Source: Parvibaculum sp049303435
Lineage (GTDB): Bacteria; Pseudomonadota; Alphaproteobacteria; Parvibaculales; Parvibaculaceae
NCBI GenBank assembly: GCA_049303435.1
Contig: JBAQNC010000291.1
Location: 1-17,100, forward strand
DNA: 17,100 nt
Direction: 5' to 3'
This document shows positions 1 to 6,938 of this stretch, in pieces. The position numbers and the translations under genes are program-made. Numbering within the stretch: the first letter of the stretch is position 1; each line of letters begins with the position of its first letter. The notes below the pieces were generated by a model. That model ran no database searches, was not told where the DNA came from, and was given only the letters and a program-made list of their open reading frames with translations.

Positions 1-1
1 A

Positions 2-619
2 CGTCGCGCAGCGCTCGGTATTGTACGAATTGTCCTTGAACTAAATTTGCGGCTGCCTTTAACGCTTGCAGTTAATCTTCCCTCATGGGGAGACCGTGCG
101 GAGGATTTGCCATCCTTCTTTGCCGACCGCCTGAAGGTCTATCTCCGCGACCGTGGCGCGCGGCACGATCTGGTCGATGCGGTCTTTGCGCTCGAAGGTC
201 AGGACGACCTCGTGCTCATCGTGAAACGCGTCGAGGCGCTTTCCGACTTCCTCGGGACCGAGGACGGCAAGAACCTGCTTAGCGGCTACAAGCGGGCGGT
301 CAATATCCTCAAGATCGAGGAAAAGAAGGACGGCAAGAGCTTCGATGGCGCGCCTGATTCCGCCAAATTGGTCGAGCCGGAAGAAAAAGCGCTGGCTGCG
401 GCCATCGAAAAAGCCTCAAGCAGCGCCGAATCCGCCGTCAAGGCTGAGGATTTCGTTGCGGCAATGGGCGCTCTTGCGCTATTGCGGGCACCGGTAGATG
501 CCTTCTTCGAGAAGGTGAAGGTCAACGATGAGGCCTATCGCGAGAACCGCCTGAAGCTTCTGGCGCAAATCCGCGCCGCGCTTCACACCGTGGCGGATTT
601 TTCGAAGGTCGAGGGGTAG
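2..619 (+). CDS. glyS: Glycine--tRNA ligase beta subunit, C-terminal part (cut by window start)
   Basis: The reading frame is open from base 2 and ends at TAG 617-619, so the gene begins left of the window. The visible part is about 205 residues and matches the C-terminal tail of the bacterial GlyS beta chain. It has the segment reading VEALSDFL followed by SGYKRAVNILK, and the closing region with PVDAFFEKV and NRLKLLAQIRAAL, ending in VADFSKVEG. This tail is the DALR-like, anticodon-contacting region of the tetrameric GlyQ2-GlyS2 enzyme, which charges tRNA-Gly in the cytoplasm. A TTG at 47 could be read as a start but lies inside conserved sequence, so it is not the true start. glyQ and the rest of glyS should lie upstream. 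The family assignment is confident; nothing can be said about the missing N-terminus. Confidence 0.93.
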   Translation, partial: RRAALGIVRIVLELNLRLPLTLAVNLPSWGDRAEDLPSFFADRLKVYLRDRGARHDLVDAVFALEGQDDLVLIVKRVEALSDFLGTEDGKNLLSGYKRAVNILKIEEKKDGKSFDGAPDSAKLVEPEEKALAAAIEKASSSAESAVKAEDFVAAMGALALLRAPVDAFFEKVKVNDEAYRENRLKLLAQIRAALHTVADFSKVEG

Positions 620-635
620 GTCACCCCCTCCCTGA

Positions 636-658
636 CCCTCCCCCCTCAAGGGGGAGGG
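636..658. repeat. GC-rich palindrome, copy 1 of a mirrored pair
   Basis: The arms CCCTCCCCC (636-644) and GGGGGAGGG (650-658) are perfect complements around the 5-base loop CTCAA. It lies 16 bases after the glyS stop. It could act as an RNA hairpin or weak terminator for glyS, but no T-run follows. The sequence type resembles short dispersed palindromes seen between genes in alphaproteobacteria, which is a family-level inference. Confidence 0.7.
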
Positions 659-687
659 GATTAAATGCCGAAGGCTTTCTTTCTTCA

Positions 688-708
688 CCTCCCCCCTTGA
701 GGGGGAGG
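688..708. repeat. GC-rich palindrome, copy 2, opposite orientation
   Basis: The arms CCTCCCCC (688-695) and GGGGGAGG (701-708) pair perfectly around the loop CTTGA. The copy is close to the reverse complement of copy 1, whose centre has TCAA where this one has TTGA. The two can therefore form separate hairpins or pair with each other. It sits 54 bases before the ppdK start, in the leader or promoter region. Confidence 0.7.
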
Positions 709-762
709 CAAGCCCGGGCGAGTGAATTTACTAAGTGGTACTGCCCAACAAAGGCGTGAGCT

Positions 763-3447
763 ATGGCTGAACAGAAATGGGTCTATTCCTTCGGTGACGG
801 CAAGGCGGAGGGCGCAGCCGATATGCGCAATCTGCTCGGCGGCAAGGGCGCGAACCTCGCCGAGATGTCCAACCTCGGATTGCCCGTGCCCCCCGGTTTC
901 ACCATCACGACGGAGCTTTGCACCGCTTATTATGACAACGACCGCAACTATCCCGACAATCTGAAAGGTCAGGTGGACGCCGCCGTCGCCACCATCGGCA
1001 AGACGGTGGGCGCCACTTTCGGCGACAAGGTGAACCCGCTTCTCGTCTCGGTGCGTTCGGGCGCGCGCGCGTCCATGCCCGGCATGATGGATACGGTGCT
1101 GAACCTCGGCCTCAATGACGAGACGGTGGCGGGTCTCGCCACGCGCGCCGGTGACGAGCGTTTCGCCTTCGACAGCTACCGCCGCTTCATCCAGATGTAT
1201 TCAGACGTGGTGCTCGGCGTCGACCATCACCACTTCGAGGAAATCCTCGAGTACTACAAGGAAGAGCACGAGCTTAGTCTCGACACTGAATTGAAGGCCG
1301 ACGACTGGCGCGATGTCATCACGCGCTACAAGGCCATCGTCTATGAAGAACTGGGCACGCCTTTCCCGCAGGATGTGAACGAACAGCTCTGGGGTGCGAT
1401 CAGCGCGGTCTTCGGCTCATGGCGTAACCAGCGCGCGGAAACCTATCGCCGTCTCCACAACATCCCCGAAAGCTGGGGCACCGCCGTCAACGTGCAGGCC
1501 ATGGTCTTCGGCAATATGGGCGAAACCTCCGCGACAGGCGTTGCCTTCACGCGTAATCCCTCGACGGGCGAACGCGCCATCTATGGCGAGTTCCTTGTGA
1601 ACGCGCAGGGCGAGGACGTGGTGGCGGGCATCCGCACCCCGCAGTCGCTGACGCAGGCTGCCCGCATCGCCAATGGCGACAAGAAGCCCTCGATGGAAGA
1701 GGCCATGCCGGTCGTCTTCGAGGAATTGCTCGCCAATTTCGCACGGCTCGAAAAGCATTACACCGACATGCAGGACGTGGAATTCACCGTGCAGAACGGC
1801 AAGCTCTGGATGCTCCAGACGCGCTCGGGCAAGCGCACGGCCAAAGCCGCGCTGAAGATCGCGGTTGAAATGGCCGCCGAAGGCCTGATCGACGAACGCC
1901 AAGCCGTCATGCGCGTCGATCCGGCCTCGCTCGATCAACTGCTGCATCCGACGCTCGATCCCGAGGCCGCGCGCGAAGTCATCGCCGCCGGTCTGCCCGC
2001 CTCGCCGGGCGCCGCTTCGGGCGAAGTGGTCTTCTCGTCCGATGAGGCCGCCGCCGCCAAGGCCGATGGCCGCAATGTCATTCTGGTCCGTATCGAGACG
2101 AGCCCTGAGGATATTCACGGCATGCATTCCGCCGTCGCCATCCTGACGACCCGTGGCGGCATGACGAGCCACGCCGCCGGGGTGGCGCGCGGCATGGGCC
2201 GGCCTTGCGTCTCGGGCGTCGGCTCCATCCGCATCGACTACAAGGCCGAGCAGTTCACGGTCATGGGCCAGACCATCAAGAAGGGCGACATCATCACGGT
2301 GGACGGCTCGACGGGTCAGGTCATCAAGGGCGAAGTGCCCATGCTCCAGCCGGAACTGTCGGGCGATTTCGCCACCCTCATGGGCTGGGCCGACACCTAC
2401 CGCCGCATGAAGGTCCGCACCAATGCCGAGACGCCGCTCGATGCCGCCACGGCGCGCAAGTTCGGCGCGGAAGGCATCGGCCTTTGCCGCACCGAACATA
2501 TGTTCTTTGACGAAACCCGCATCGTCGCCGTCCGCCAGATGATCCTGGCCGACGACGAGGCGGGCCGCAAAGCGCCACTCGCCAAGATATTGCCCATGCA
2601 GCGCGACGACTTCCGCCAGCTTTTCGTCATCATGAAGGGCCTGCCGGTCACGATCCGCCTGCTCGACCCGCCGCTGCACGAATTCCTCCCCAAGTCCGAA
2701 GAGGAAATGGCGCAGGTGGCCGCCGCCACAGGCATCGATGCCGACAAGCTCGCCCGTCGGGTCGCCGATCTGCATGAGTTCAATCCCATGCTCGGCCATC
2801 GCGGCTGCCGTCTCGGCATCACCTATCCTGAAATCTACGAGATGCAGGCCCGCGCCATTTTCGAAGGATCGCTGGAGGCGGCCAAGGAAACGGGCGAGGC
2901 CGTGATCCCCGAGATCATGATCCCGCTCGTCGCCATGAAGAACGAGCTGGATATGCTGAAAGCGAAGATCGTCGCGGTCGCGGGCGCGGTGGAGAAGGAG
3001 AGCGGGACGAAGCTCACCTACCAGATCGGCACCATGATCGAACTGCCGCGCGCCGCCCTTCTGGCCCGCCAGATCGCCGAATCGGCCGAGTTTTTCTCCT
3101 TTGGCACCAATGACTTGACCCAGACGACCTATGGCATCAGCCGGGACGATGCGGCGAGCTTCCTCAACGACTACATCGCCAAGAAGGTCATCACCCAGGA
3201 CCCCTTCGTCTCGCTCGATACCGAGGGCGTGGGCGAGTTGGTCCGCATTGCCGCCGAGCGTGGCCGGATCACCCGGCCCGACATCAAGCTCGGCATCTGC
3301 GGCGAGCATGGCGGCGACCCGGCCTCCATCGCCTTCTGCGAGGAAGTCGGGCTGACCTATGTCTCCTGCTCGCCCTACCGCGTGCCGATCGCCCGTCTGG
3401 CGGCCGCCCAGTCGGCGCTCTCGACCACCAATGAGCGCGACGTCTGA
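763..3447 (+). CDS. ppdK: Pyruvate, phosphate dikinase
   Basis: This 894-residue cytoplasmic enzyme interconverts pyruvate + ATP + Pi and PEP + AMP + PPi at the PEP-pyruvate node. The length fits the family (about 870-900). Domains in order: an N-terminal ATP-grasp region with KGANLAEM near residue 30, R98 in SVRSGARASMPGMMD, and the closing QTR (R354); a swivelling phosphohistidine domain with catalytic H470 in GGMTSHAAGVARGMG; and a C-terminal PEP/pyruvate-binding TIM barrel with RLLDPPLHEF, FSFGTNDLTQ and the catalytic C846 in CGEHGG. All key residues are intact. The ATG at 763 has an AAAGG 8 bases upstream, a weak but well-placed ribosome site. A 143-base gap with two palindromes separates it from glyS, and an intrinsic terminator follows, so it is probably transcribed alone. 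TIGR-type PPDK is the clear call; PEP synthase is excluded by the domain pattern. Confidence 0.98.
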   Translation: MAEQKWVYSFGDGKAEGAADMRNLLGGKGANLAEMSNLGLPVPPGFTITTELCTAYYDNDRNYPDNLKGQVDAAVATIGKTVGATFGDKVNPLLVSVRSGARASMPGMMDTVLNLGLNDETVAGLATRAGDERFAFDSYRRFIQMYSDVVLGVDHHHFEEILEYYKEEHELSLDTELKADDWRDVITRYKAIVYEELGTPFPQDVNEQLWGAISAVFGSWRNQRAETYRRLHNIPESWGTAVNVQAMVFGNMGETSATGVAFTRNPSTGERAIYGEFLVNAQGEDVVAGIRTPQSLTQAARIANGDKKPSMEEAMPVVFEELLANFARLEKHYTDMQDVEFTVQNGKLWMLQTRSGKRTAKAALKIAVEMAAEGLIDERQAVMRVDPASLDQLLHPTLDPEAAREVIAAGLPASPGAASGEVVFSSDEAAAAKADGRNVILVRIETSPEDIHGMHSAVAILTTRGGMTSHAAGVARGMGRPCVSGVGSIRIDYKAEQFTVMGQTIKKGDIITVDGSTGQVIKGEVPMLQPELSGDFATLMGWADTYRRMKVRTNAETPLDAATARKFGAEGIGLCRTEHMFFDETRIVAVRQMILADDEAGRKAPLAKILPMQRDDFRQLFVIMKGLPVTIRLLDPPLHEFLPKSEEEMAQVAAATGIDADKLARRVADLHEFNPMLGHRGCRLGITYPEIYEMQARAIFEGSLEAAKETGEAVIPEIMIPLVAMKNELDMLKAKIVAVAGAVEKESGTKLTYQIGTMIELPRAALLARQIAESAEFFSFGTNDLTQTTYGISRDDAASFLNDYIAKKVITQDPFVSLDTEGVGELVRIAAERGRITRPDIKLGICGEHGGDPASIAFCEEVGLTYVSCSPYRVPIARLAAAQSALSTTNERDV

Positions 3448-3474
3448 ACGAGCCGGACTTCATCAGAACCGTTG

Positions 3475-3502
3475 AAAAAGGGGCCTTTCAGGCTCCTTTT
3501 TT
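3475..3502 (+). terminator. Intrinsic terminator after ppdK
   Basis: The left arm AAAAGGGGCC (3476-3485), loop TTTCA and right arm GGCTCCTTTT (3491-3500) give a 10-base stem with one G-T pair, followed by more T. It lies 28 bases beyond the ppdK stop. Confidence 0.88.
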
Positions 3503-4052
3503 GATGCCTAGGCGTTAACCAAGAGGCCCCGGGTTTTAACCATGACGCGCTGGCCGGCGGGGTGACCGGGGGGTCCGTTTTTCCGCCGGATGCCGCTTGC
3601 TCGCCGCCTCGAAGGCGCCGCTATTTTCCCTGTATGTTCATTAGACGGATTACTTTGTCCGCTTCGAGATGAAATGCAATTCAATCCGTCAACAGAGTAT
3701 ATTTTTGCCAGCGAACAAGCGGATCGCGCAATGTCCCATTTCAGGAAAACACCGGATTCAGCGAATCCATCAAATCACTGGCGCGCGGGCATTTTTTCGA
3801 TTGAAAGGGCGTGATTCCACCCTATTTAGTTGCCCGTGTTTCCGCTGCGTAAATGTGAATCACATGGTTGAAAATGCGCAAACTGCGACGATTTCGCGCA
3901 ACGAAACGGGTGAATTTTAAGCATTTTCGCCGAATTTTTGAGGCGAATTAACCCCGAAATGCGAGGCAAATCCTCAACATTGAAAAAAGCTCATCTTTGA
4001 TGGTGAAGAAAGGATTGTCGGCTCCCTGAGCGTATGATAATTCCAGCGTCAA

Positions 4053-4067
4053 TTAACGAATGTGTAA
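4053..4067 (+). promoter_or_regulatory. Candidate CtrA-binding box
   Basis: The sequence TTAA-CGAATGT-GTAA matches the alphaproteobacterial CtrA consensus TTAA-N7-TTAA at seven of eight defined bases with exact 7-base spacing. It lies 167 bases ahead of the SleB-type hydrolase start, and TTAACC half-sites lie further upstream. CtrA controls cell-cycle and envelope genes in this class, which suits a wall hydrolase. One such match can arise by chance in AT-rich DNA. Confidence 0.4.
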
Positions 4068-4137
4068 ACGCCCAGGTGTCGGGAAGGCATCGGGCTCTGG
4101 CACGAACAGCAAAGCTGTCTACAGGCCTCGCTAACGC

Positions 4138-4155
4138 CCCCTCACCGCAGAGGGG
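4138..4155 (+). other. Leader hairpin upstream of the cell wall hydrolase gene
   Basis: CCCCTC (4138-4143) pairs with GAGGGG (4150-4155) around a 6-base loop. Directly after it, CAGGCATCACCCC (4159-4171) can partly pair with GGGGGATCACCTG (4181-4193), with mismatches. If the promoter lies near 4053 or further upstream, both would be in the 5' untranslated leader. No known riboswitch or RNA class is recognised. Confidence 0.35.
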
Positions 4156-4233
4156 ATCAGGCATCACCCCGGAGAAAGAAGGGGGATCACCTGACGAGGA
4201 CCGAGAACAACAAAGCGGTCGGATTGGAGAACG

Positions 4234-5049
4234 ATGCGAAGACTTCTGGAATGGCTCGATGTGAGCCATATCGTTTCTGGCACGGCACACGTCGCGGTTG
4301 GTTTATTTTGCCTTACCGTCGTCGGTGGAGCCATTGCAAGCAGCGTTATCAAACATCAGGATATGGCTCCGGTCGAGCTGGCTTCCGCCCATGACGCGGC
4401 CAAGGGCCATGTCGTGAGCATAGAGGTGCCTCTGGGCGCCGTGCGCCAGGCCTCGACCCGCGCCGCCGCCAATGATGCGGTCGATGCCGCCTCATCCATG
4501 CTTGTGCCCGCCGTCTTTACCGGCGCGGATGCCAGTTCGCTCCTCGTCCGCAACAACCGGGATGAGGATGACGGCGATCCGCTGCAGATCGATCACCCGG
4601 TCCTGACGATCGCGCTGAACGATCTGGAGCGCCAGCGTCTCTGCCTGACGCAGGGCATCTATTATGAAGCTCGCGGCGAACGCCCCGTGGGCCGACTGGC
4701 GGTCGCCGAGGTGATCCTCAACCGCGTCGCCTCCAACCGCTATCCGGCCACCATTTGCGGCGTGGTCTTTCAGGGCGCCAAGTCGCACCGTTGCCAGTTC
4801 TCCTTTGCCTGCATGGAGAAAGTGATGAACAGGCCGCGCAATTCGGTTGCCTGGCGCAAGGCCCAGCGTCTGGCCCATTACGTCCTGTCTGGCCGGGTGG
4901 ACACAAGCGTCATCGGTTCGGCCACCTATTATCACGCGACCTATGTGAGCCCCTATTGGGCGCCCTCCATGGTCGAAGTCGCCAAGATCGGTCGCCATAT
5001 CTTCTATCGCAGCGCCGCCGACGGCCTGGCCAACGCGCCGCAAAGCTGA
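4234..5049 (+). CDS. Cell wall hydrolase of the SleB/CwlJ (Hydrolase_2) family, membrane anchored
   Basis: The product is 271 residues. A hydrophobic segment at about 17-38, with few charges before it, is probably a signal anchor placing the enzyme in the periplasm. Residues 45-130 are a low-complexity linker rich in Ala and Asp. The hydrolase domain is at about 137-257. It shows LTQGIYYEARGE, with E145 as likely catalytic Glu, then VAEVILNRV (158-165), H187 and C188 before QFSF (SHRCQFSF, 186-191), and TYYHATYVSPYW (H234). Family members cleave peptidoglycan, probably as lytic transglycosylases, during growth or division in Gram-negatives; spore-cortex action is not relevant here. The ATG at 4234 has GGAGAACG directly ahead, a good ribosome site. 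The gene stands alone between terminators, and a CtrA-like box upstream hints at cell-cycle control. The substrate and exact bond cleaved are not shown by the sequence. Confidence 0.88.
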   Translation: MRRLLEWLDVSHIVSGTAHVAVGLFCLTVVGGAIASSVIKHQDMAPVELASAHDAAKGHVVSIEVPLGAVRQASTRAAANDAVDAASSMLVPAVFTGADASSLLVRNNRDEDDGDPLQIDHPVLTIALNDLERQRLCLTQGIYYEARGERPVGRLAVAEVILNRVASNRYPATICGVVFQGAKSHRCQFSFACMEKVMNRPRNSVAWRKAQRLAHYVLSGRVDTSVIGSATYYHATYVSPYWAPSMVEVAKIGRHIFYRSAADGLANAPQS

Positions 5050-5070
5050 TCGAGCCTCAAGGCAATGAGA

Positions 5071-5101
5071 AAAGGCGGAGCCCGAAAGCTCCGCCTTTTT
5101 A
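5071..5101 (+). terminator. Intrinsic terminator between convergent genes
   Basis: A perfect 11-base stem, AAAGGCGGAGC (5071-5081) with GCTCCGCCTTT (5088-5098), closes a CCGAAA loop and is followed by further T residues. It ends the hydrolase transcript. The complementary strand also carries TTTT after the stem, so it may stop yhaV transcription from the other side too. Confidence 0.93.
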
Positions 5102-5137
5102 TTTCACGTGGGTTGCGTCGGCTGACCGGTTTTCGGG

Positions 5138-5635
5138 CTACCGGCTTTTCAGCGCTTTGCCAAATCGGCTGCTGGCATTTGCGGCATCTTTCAGAAGCGC
5201 ATTGAAGCTTTCCGGTGGATTGCCACTATCGAGCATTCCTTTGAAGGTAGCGTAGGCGTCTGTTTTGCTTCCATAGGCCCGAAGGCTCTTGTCGTCGTTG
5301 ACCCAGGCAAGAATGATCACCTTCGATGCGCTGTCAAATCGAAAGAACAATCGGTACTGCTGAAAGAATTTGGCGCGGAACCAATGTTTCCTGTTCTGGC
5401 CCAATGTGCTGCCCTGCCTGAACTGCGCGTGCATGGGGTCAGCCGGTATGGTCTCGGTTACAAGTTTGAAGATGGCTGCCAGTCGCTTGGCGCTGTTCTT
5501 CTTGCGATAGTCCTCGGGGTCGGCTTTCTTGCGCGCTTCAACTTCTTCGATCAACCCGTCGATCTGGTCGAGGAAGACAGGGTGCGCATAAATGGACCAG
5601 CCATTTATGACGATTGGCGCGCCATCACCTGTCAT
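5138..5635 (-). CDS. yhaV: YhaV-family toxin, type II toxin-antitoxin ribonuclease
   Basis: The product is 165 residues; E. coli YhaV is about 154. Family features are all present: the N-terminal NGWSIYAHPVFLDQ (11-24), a basic middle with KNSAKRLAAIFKLV, then RAKFFQQYRLFFRF (87-100), and the block WVNDDKSLRAYGSKTDAY (111-128). YhaV toxins are RelE-like ribonucleases that cut mRNA and stop translation; they are neutralised by PrlF. The start ATG (5635-5633) overlaps the antitoxin stop as ATGA, so translation is coupled and the toxin is made only after the antitoxin. No frameshift or truncation is visible and the charged residues look intact, so the toxin is probably functional. The terminator at 5071-5101 lies downstream. 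Confidence 0.93.
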   Translation of the reverse strand: MTGDGAPIVINGWSIYAHPVFLDQIDGLIEEVEARKKADPEDYRKKNSAKRLAAIFKLVTETIPADPMHAQFRQGSTLGQNRKHWFRAKFFQQYRLFFRFDSASKVIILAWVNDDKSLRAYGSKTDAYATFKGMLDSGNPPESFNALLKDAANASSRFGKALKSR

Positions 5636-5958
5636 TCATCGTCAGGCGAAAGCGCCGCATCGAGATCTACGTCAATGTCGCCGACCAGCGCGGCCAGCCG
5701 GTCGCGCAAACCGCCGTCGAAGGCCTGAAGGCGCGCGGGGTGCGATTTGATATCAGCTTCGAGCAGATCGAGAAACGGACCAAAAGCAGGGTCGACATCT
5801 TCTCCGCGATCAACTTCAAGATAGACGCGTCCATTGTCTTCGATGCTGTACCGTATCCGGTCCCCCTTCTTGAGGGCGAGCTGTTTGCGCACACCGCTAG
5901 GCACCGTCGTCTGATAACGTTCGGTGAGGGTCGAAACTTCTTGGGCAAGTGCGGCCAT
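5632..5958 (-). CDS. prlF: PrlF-family antitoxin with AbrB-like DNA-binding fold
   Basis: This is the cognate antitoxin of YhaV: it binds the toxin and represses its own operon. The N-terminal swapped-hairpin AbrB/SpoVT-type domain shows TERYQTTVPSGVRKQLALK and GDRIRYSIEDNGRVYLE, followed by FLDLLEADIKSHP and an acidic tail ending LSPDDE, all typical of PrlF/SohA. Two in-frame starts exist. ATG at 5976 gives 114 residues but has no ribosome site and overlaps an inverted repeat. ATG at 5958 gives 108 residues and has AAGGAA six bases ahead; I prefer it. A TATGAT at 5986-5981 on this strand could be a -10 box, putting the transcript start near 5976 and supporting the shorter form. The conserved domain lies wholly downstream of both starts. 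Confidence 0.9.
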   Translation of the reverse strand: MAALAQEVSTLTERYQTTVPSGVRKQLALKKGDRIRYSIEDNGRVYLEVDRGEDVDPAFGPFLDLLEADIKSHPARLQAFDGGLRDRLAALVGDIDVDLDAALSPDDE

Positions 5959-5968
5959 GTCAGATTCC

Positions 5969-5994
5969 TTTGCCATCTATATCATATTGGCAAA
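5969..5994. promoter_or_regulatory. Second inverted repeat over the prlF start region
   Basis: TTTGCCA (5969-5975) and TGGCAAA (5988-5994) are perfect 7-base arms separated by 12 bases that contain the likely -10 box. The repeat covers the upstream ATG candidate at 5976. It may be a second binding site for the antitoxin or for the toxin-antitoxin complex; its sequence differs from the 6000-6019 repeat, so this is tentative. Confidence 0.4.
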
Positions 5995-5999
5995 TGAAA

Positions 6000-6019
6000 G
6001 GTAATGCATTTGCATTACC
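6000..6019. promoter_or_regulatory. Probable operator of prlF-yhaV (perfect inverted repeat)
   Basis: GGTAATGCA (6000-6008) and TGCATTACC (6011-6019) are perfect 9-base arms around TT. It lies directly upstream of prlF, about where the -35 region would fall relative to the TATGAT at 5986-5981. AbrB-fold antitoxins autorepress by binding such repeats, so this is the natural operator candidate. It also lies 17 bases past the stop of the upstream dehydrogenase gene on the same strand and could fold as an RNA hairpin. Confidence 0.65.
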
Positions 6020-6035
6020 AAATCAAGAGGCAAAC

Positions 6036-6860
6036 CTAACTCTTCGCCTGTACCGCCGCCTGTTCCTCGATCATCCTGGCGATCAGGCCGGTCGTGGCGA
6101 TCTGTTCGCGCACAAGCTCCGGCGCATTGCCCGCCGCCTTGTCGAGTTCGGCAAGCTCGGGCGGCACATACCAGTGCAGCTTGTCGGACGAATAGGCTTC
6201 CCAGACGACCTTGGCGACCTCGATGGGCGGGATGGCGCGGAACATGCCTTCCCTGGGCGCATTGGCGGCTGTCCCCTCCGGCAAGATCGGCGTGTCGATG
6301 AGGCCGGGCAGAACGTCGGCGGCGCGCACGCCGTGGCGGCGGAATTCGATGGAGAGCGCTTCGGTGAGCCCCTTCACCGCATGTTTGGTGGCCGAATAGA
6401 CCGCAATCCCCGGCATGCCATAGGTGGCCGATGACGAGCTTGTCGTGAAGCAGAGCGAGCCCGGCGTCGCCTTCAGCAGGCCGATGCCGCAATAGATGCC
6501 GATCATCACGCCGATGAGATTGACCTGCACGACTTTCAGATTGTCTTCGAATGGCATCTCGTCGAAGAAGCCGCCTGCGCCGATGCCGGCATTGTTGTAG
6601 AGAATATCCATCTTGCCGCCGGTCGCCGCGCCGAAGGCGGCGATGGCTTTTTCAAACGCGGCCTTGTCCGTCACGTCGAGCTGTTGCACGAGGCAATTCT
6701 CGGCGCCGATCTCCGCTTCGAGTTTTTTCAGACCTTCCGTATTCTGATCAAATCCGCCGACGAACCAGCCTTTGGAATGAAACAGCCGCGCCGTCTCGAG
6801 CCCCATGCCGGAAGCCGCACCCGTAATGAAGATGGATTGCCGACCGTTTGCCTGTCCCAT
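6036..6860 (-). CDS. Short-chain dehydrogenase/reductase (SDR), classical type
   Basis: The product is 274 residues, in the usual range for classical SDRs plus a C-terminal extension. The Rossmann cofactor site is TGAASGMG (13-20). The DVT motif that contacts the adenine ring is at 62-64, NNAG is at 89-92, the structural Asn is N114, a Ser run at 141-144 holds the catalytic Ser, and the YSATK block gives Y155 and K159. The PG at 185-186 is also present. The enzyme is thus a cytoplasmic NAD(P)(H)-dependent oxidoreductase; its substrate cannot be read from the sequence. The residue after beta-2 (D38 in GGFDQN) favours NAD(H) over NADP(H), by family rule. The ATG at 6860 has GAGGAA five bases upstream. 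It lies 78 bases after nadC on the same strand, so read-through from the nad operon is possible but unproven. Confidence 0.88.
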   Translation of the reverse strand: MGQANGRQSIFITGAASGMGLETARLFHSKGWFVGGFDQNTEGLKKLEAEIGAENCLVQQLDVTDKAAFEKAIAAFGAATGGKMDILYNNAGIGAGGFFDEMPFEDNLKVVQVNLIGVMIGIYCGIGLLKATPGSLCFTTSSSSATYGMPGIAVYSATKHAVKGLTEALSIEFRRHGVRAADVLPGLIDTPILPEGTAANAPREGMFRAIPPIEVAKVVWEAYSSDKLHWYVPPELAELDKAAGNAPELVREQIATTGLIARMIEEQAAVQAKS

Positions 6861-6938
6861 CGCGTTCCTCGTGCTTTATGTCGTTCCAATTTTGTTGGAC
6901 CGCATTCTAACGAAAGATAGGCACAGAAAGGAACGGAA

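Larger units (their letters stand above)
3503..4233. other. Long intergenic region ahead of the cell wall hydrolase gene
   Basis: I see no convincing gene here. Two short open frames (3590-3814 and 3669-3920) overlap each other, lack family features and have no good ribosome site. About 3640-4080 is clearly more AT-rich than the flanking genes, as expected of a promoter or regulatory zone. TTAACC half-sites occur at 3515-3520, 3536-3541 (within TTAACCAT, 3536-3543) and 3948-3953. A full CtrA-like box lies at 4053-4067, and hairpins occur at 4138-4155 and about 4159-4194. I could not assign a firm -35/-10 pair by eye. Confidence 0.6.

Noticed and set aside
636..708. CRISPR-like repeats in the glyS-ppdK gap
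   Set aside because: Only two copies, in opposite orientation, with no regular spacer units and no cas genes.
1417..3309. A 630-codon open frame on the minus strand inside ppdK
   Set aside because: It is the mirror of a high-GC coding gene. ppdK itself has every family motif, and the antisense translation shows low-complexity His/Asp/Gly-rich sequence with no recognisable domain.
3590..3920. Two small overlapping frames (74 and 83 codons) in the long intergenic region
   Set aside because: No good ribosome site, AT-rich non-coding-like composition, Cys and His scattered without pattern, and each is in a different frame over the same bases.
6885..6899. Short inverted repeat TCCAA/TTGGA between nadC and the dehydrogenase gene
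   Set aside because: Arms of five bases in a 78-base AT-richer gap are expected by chance; no second copy was seen.
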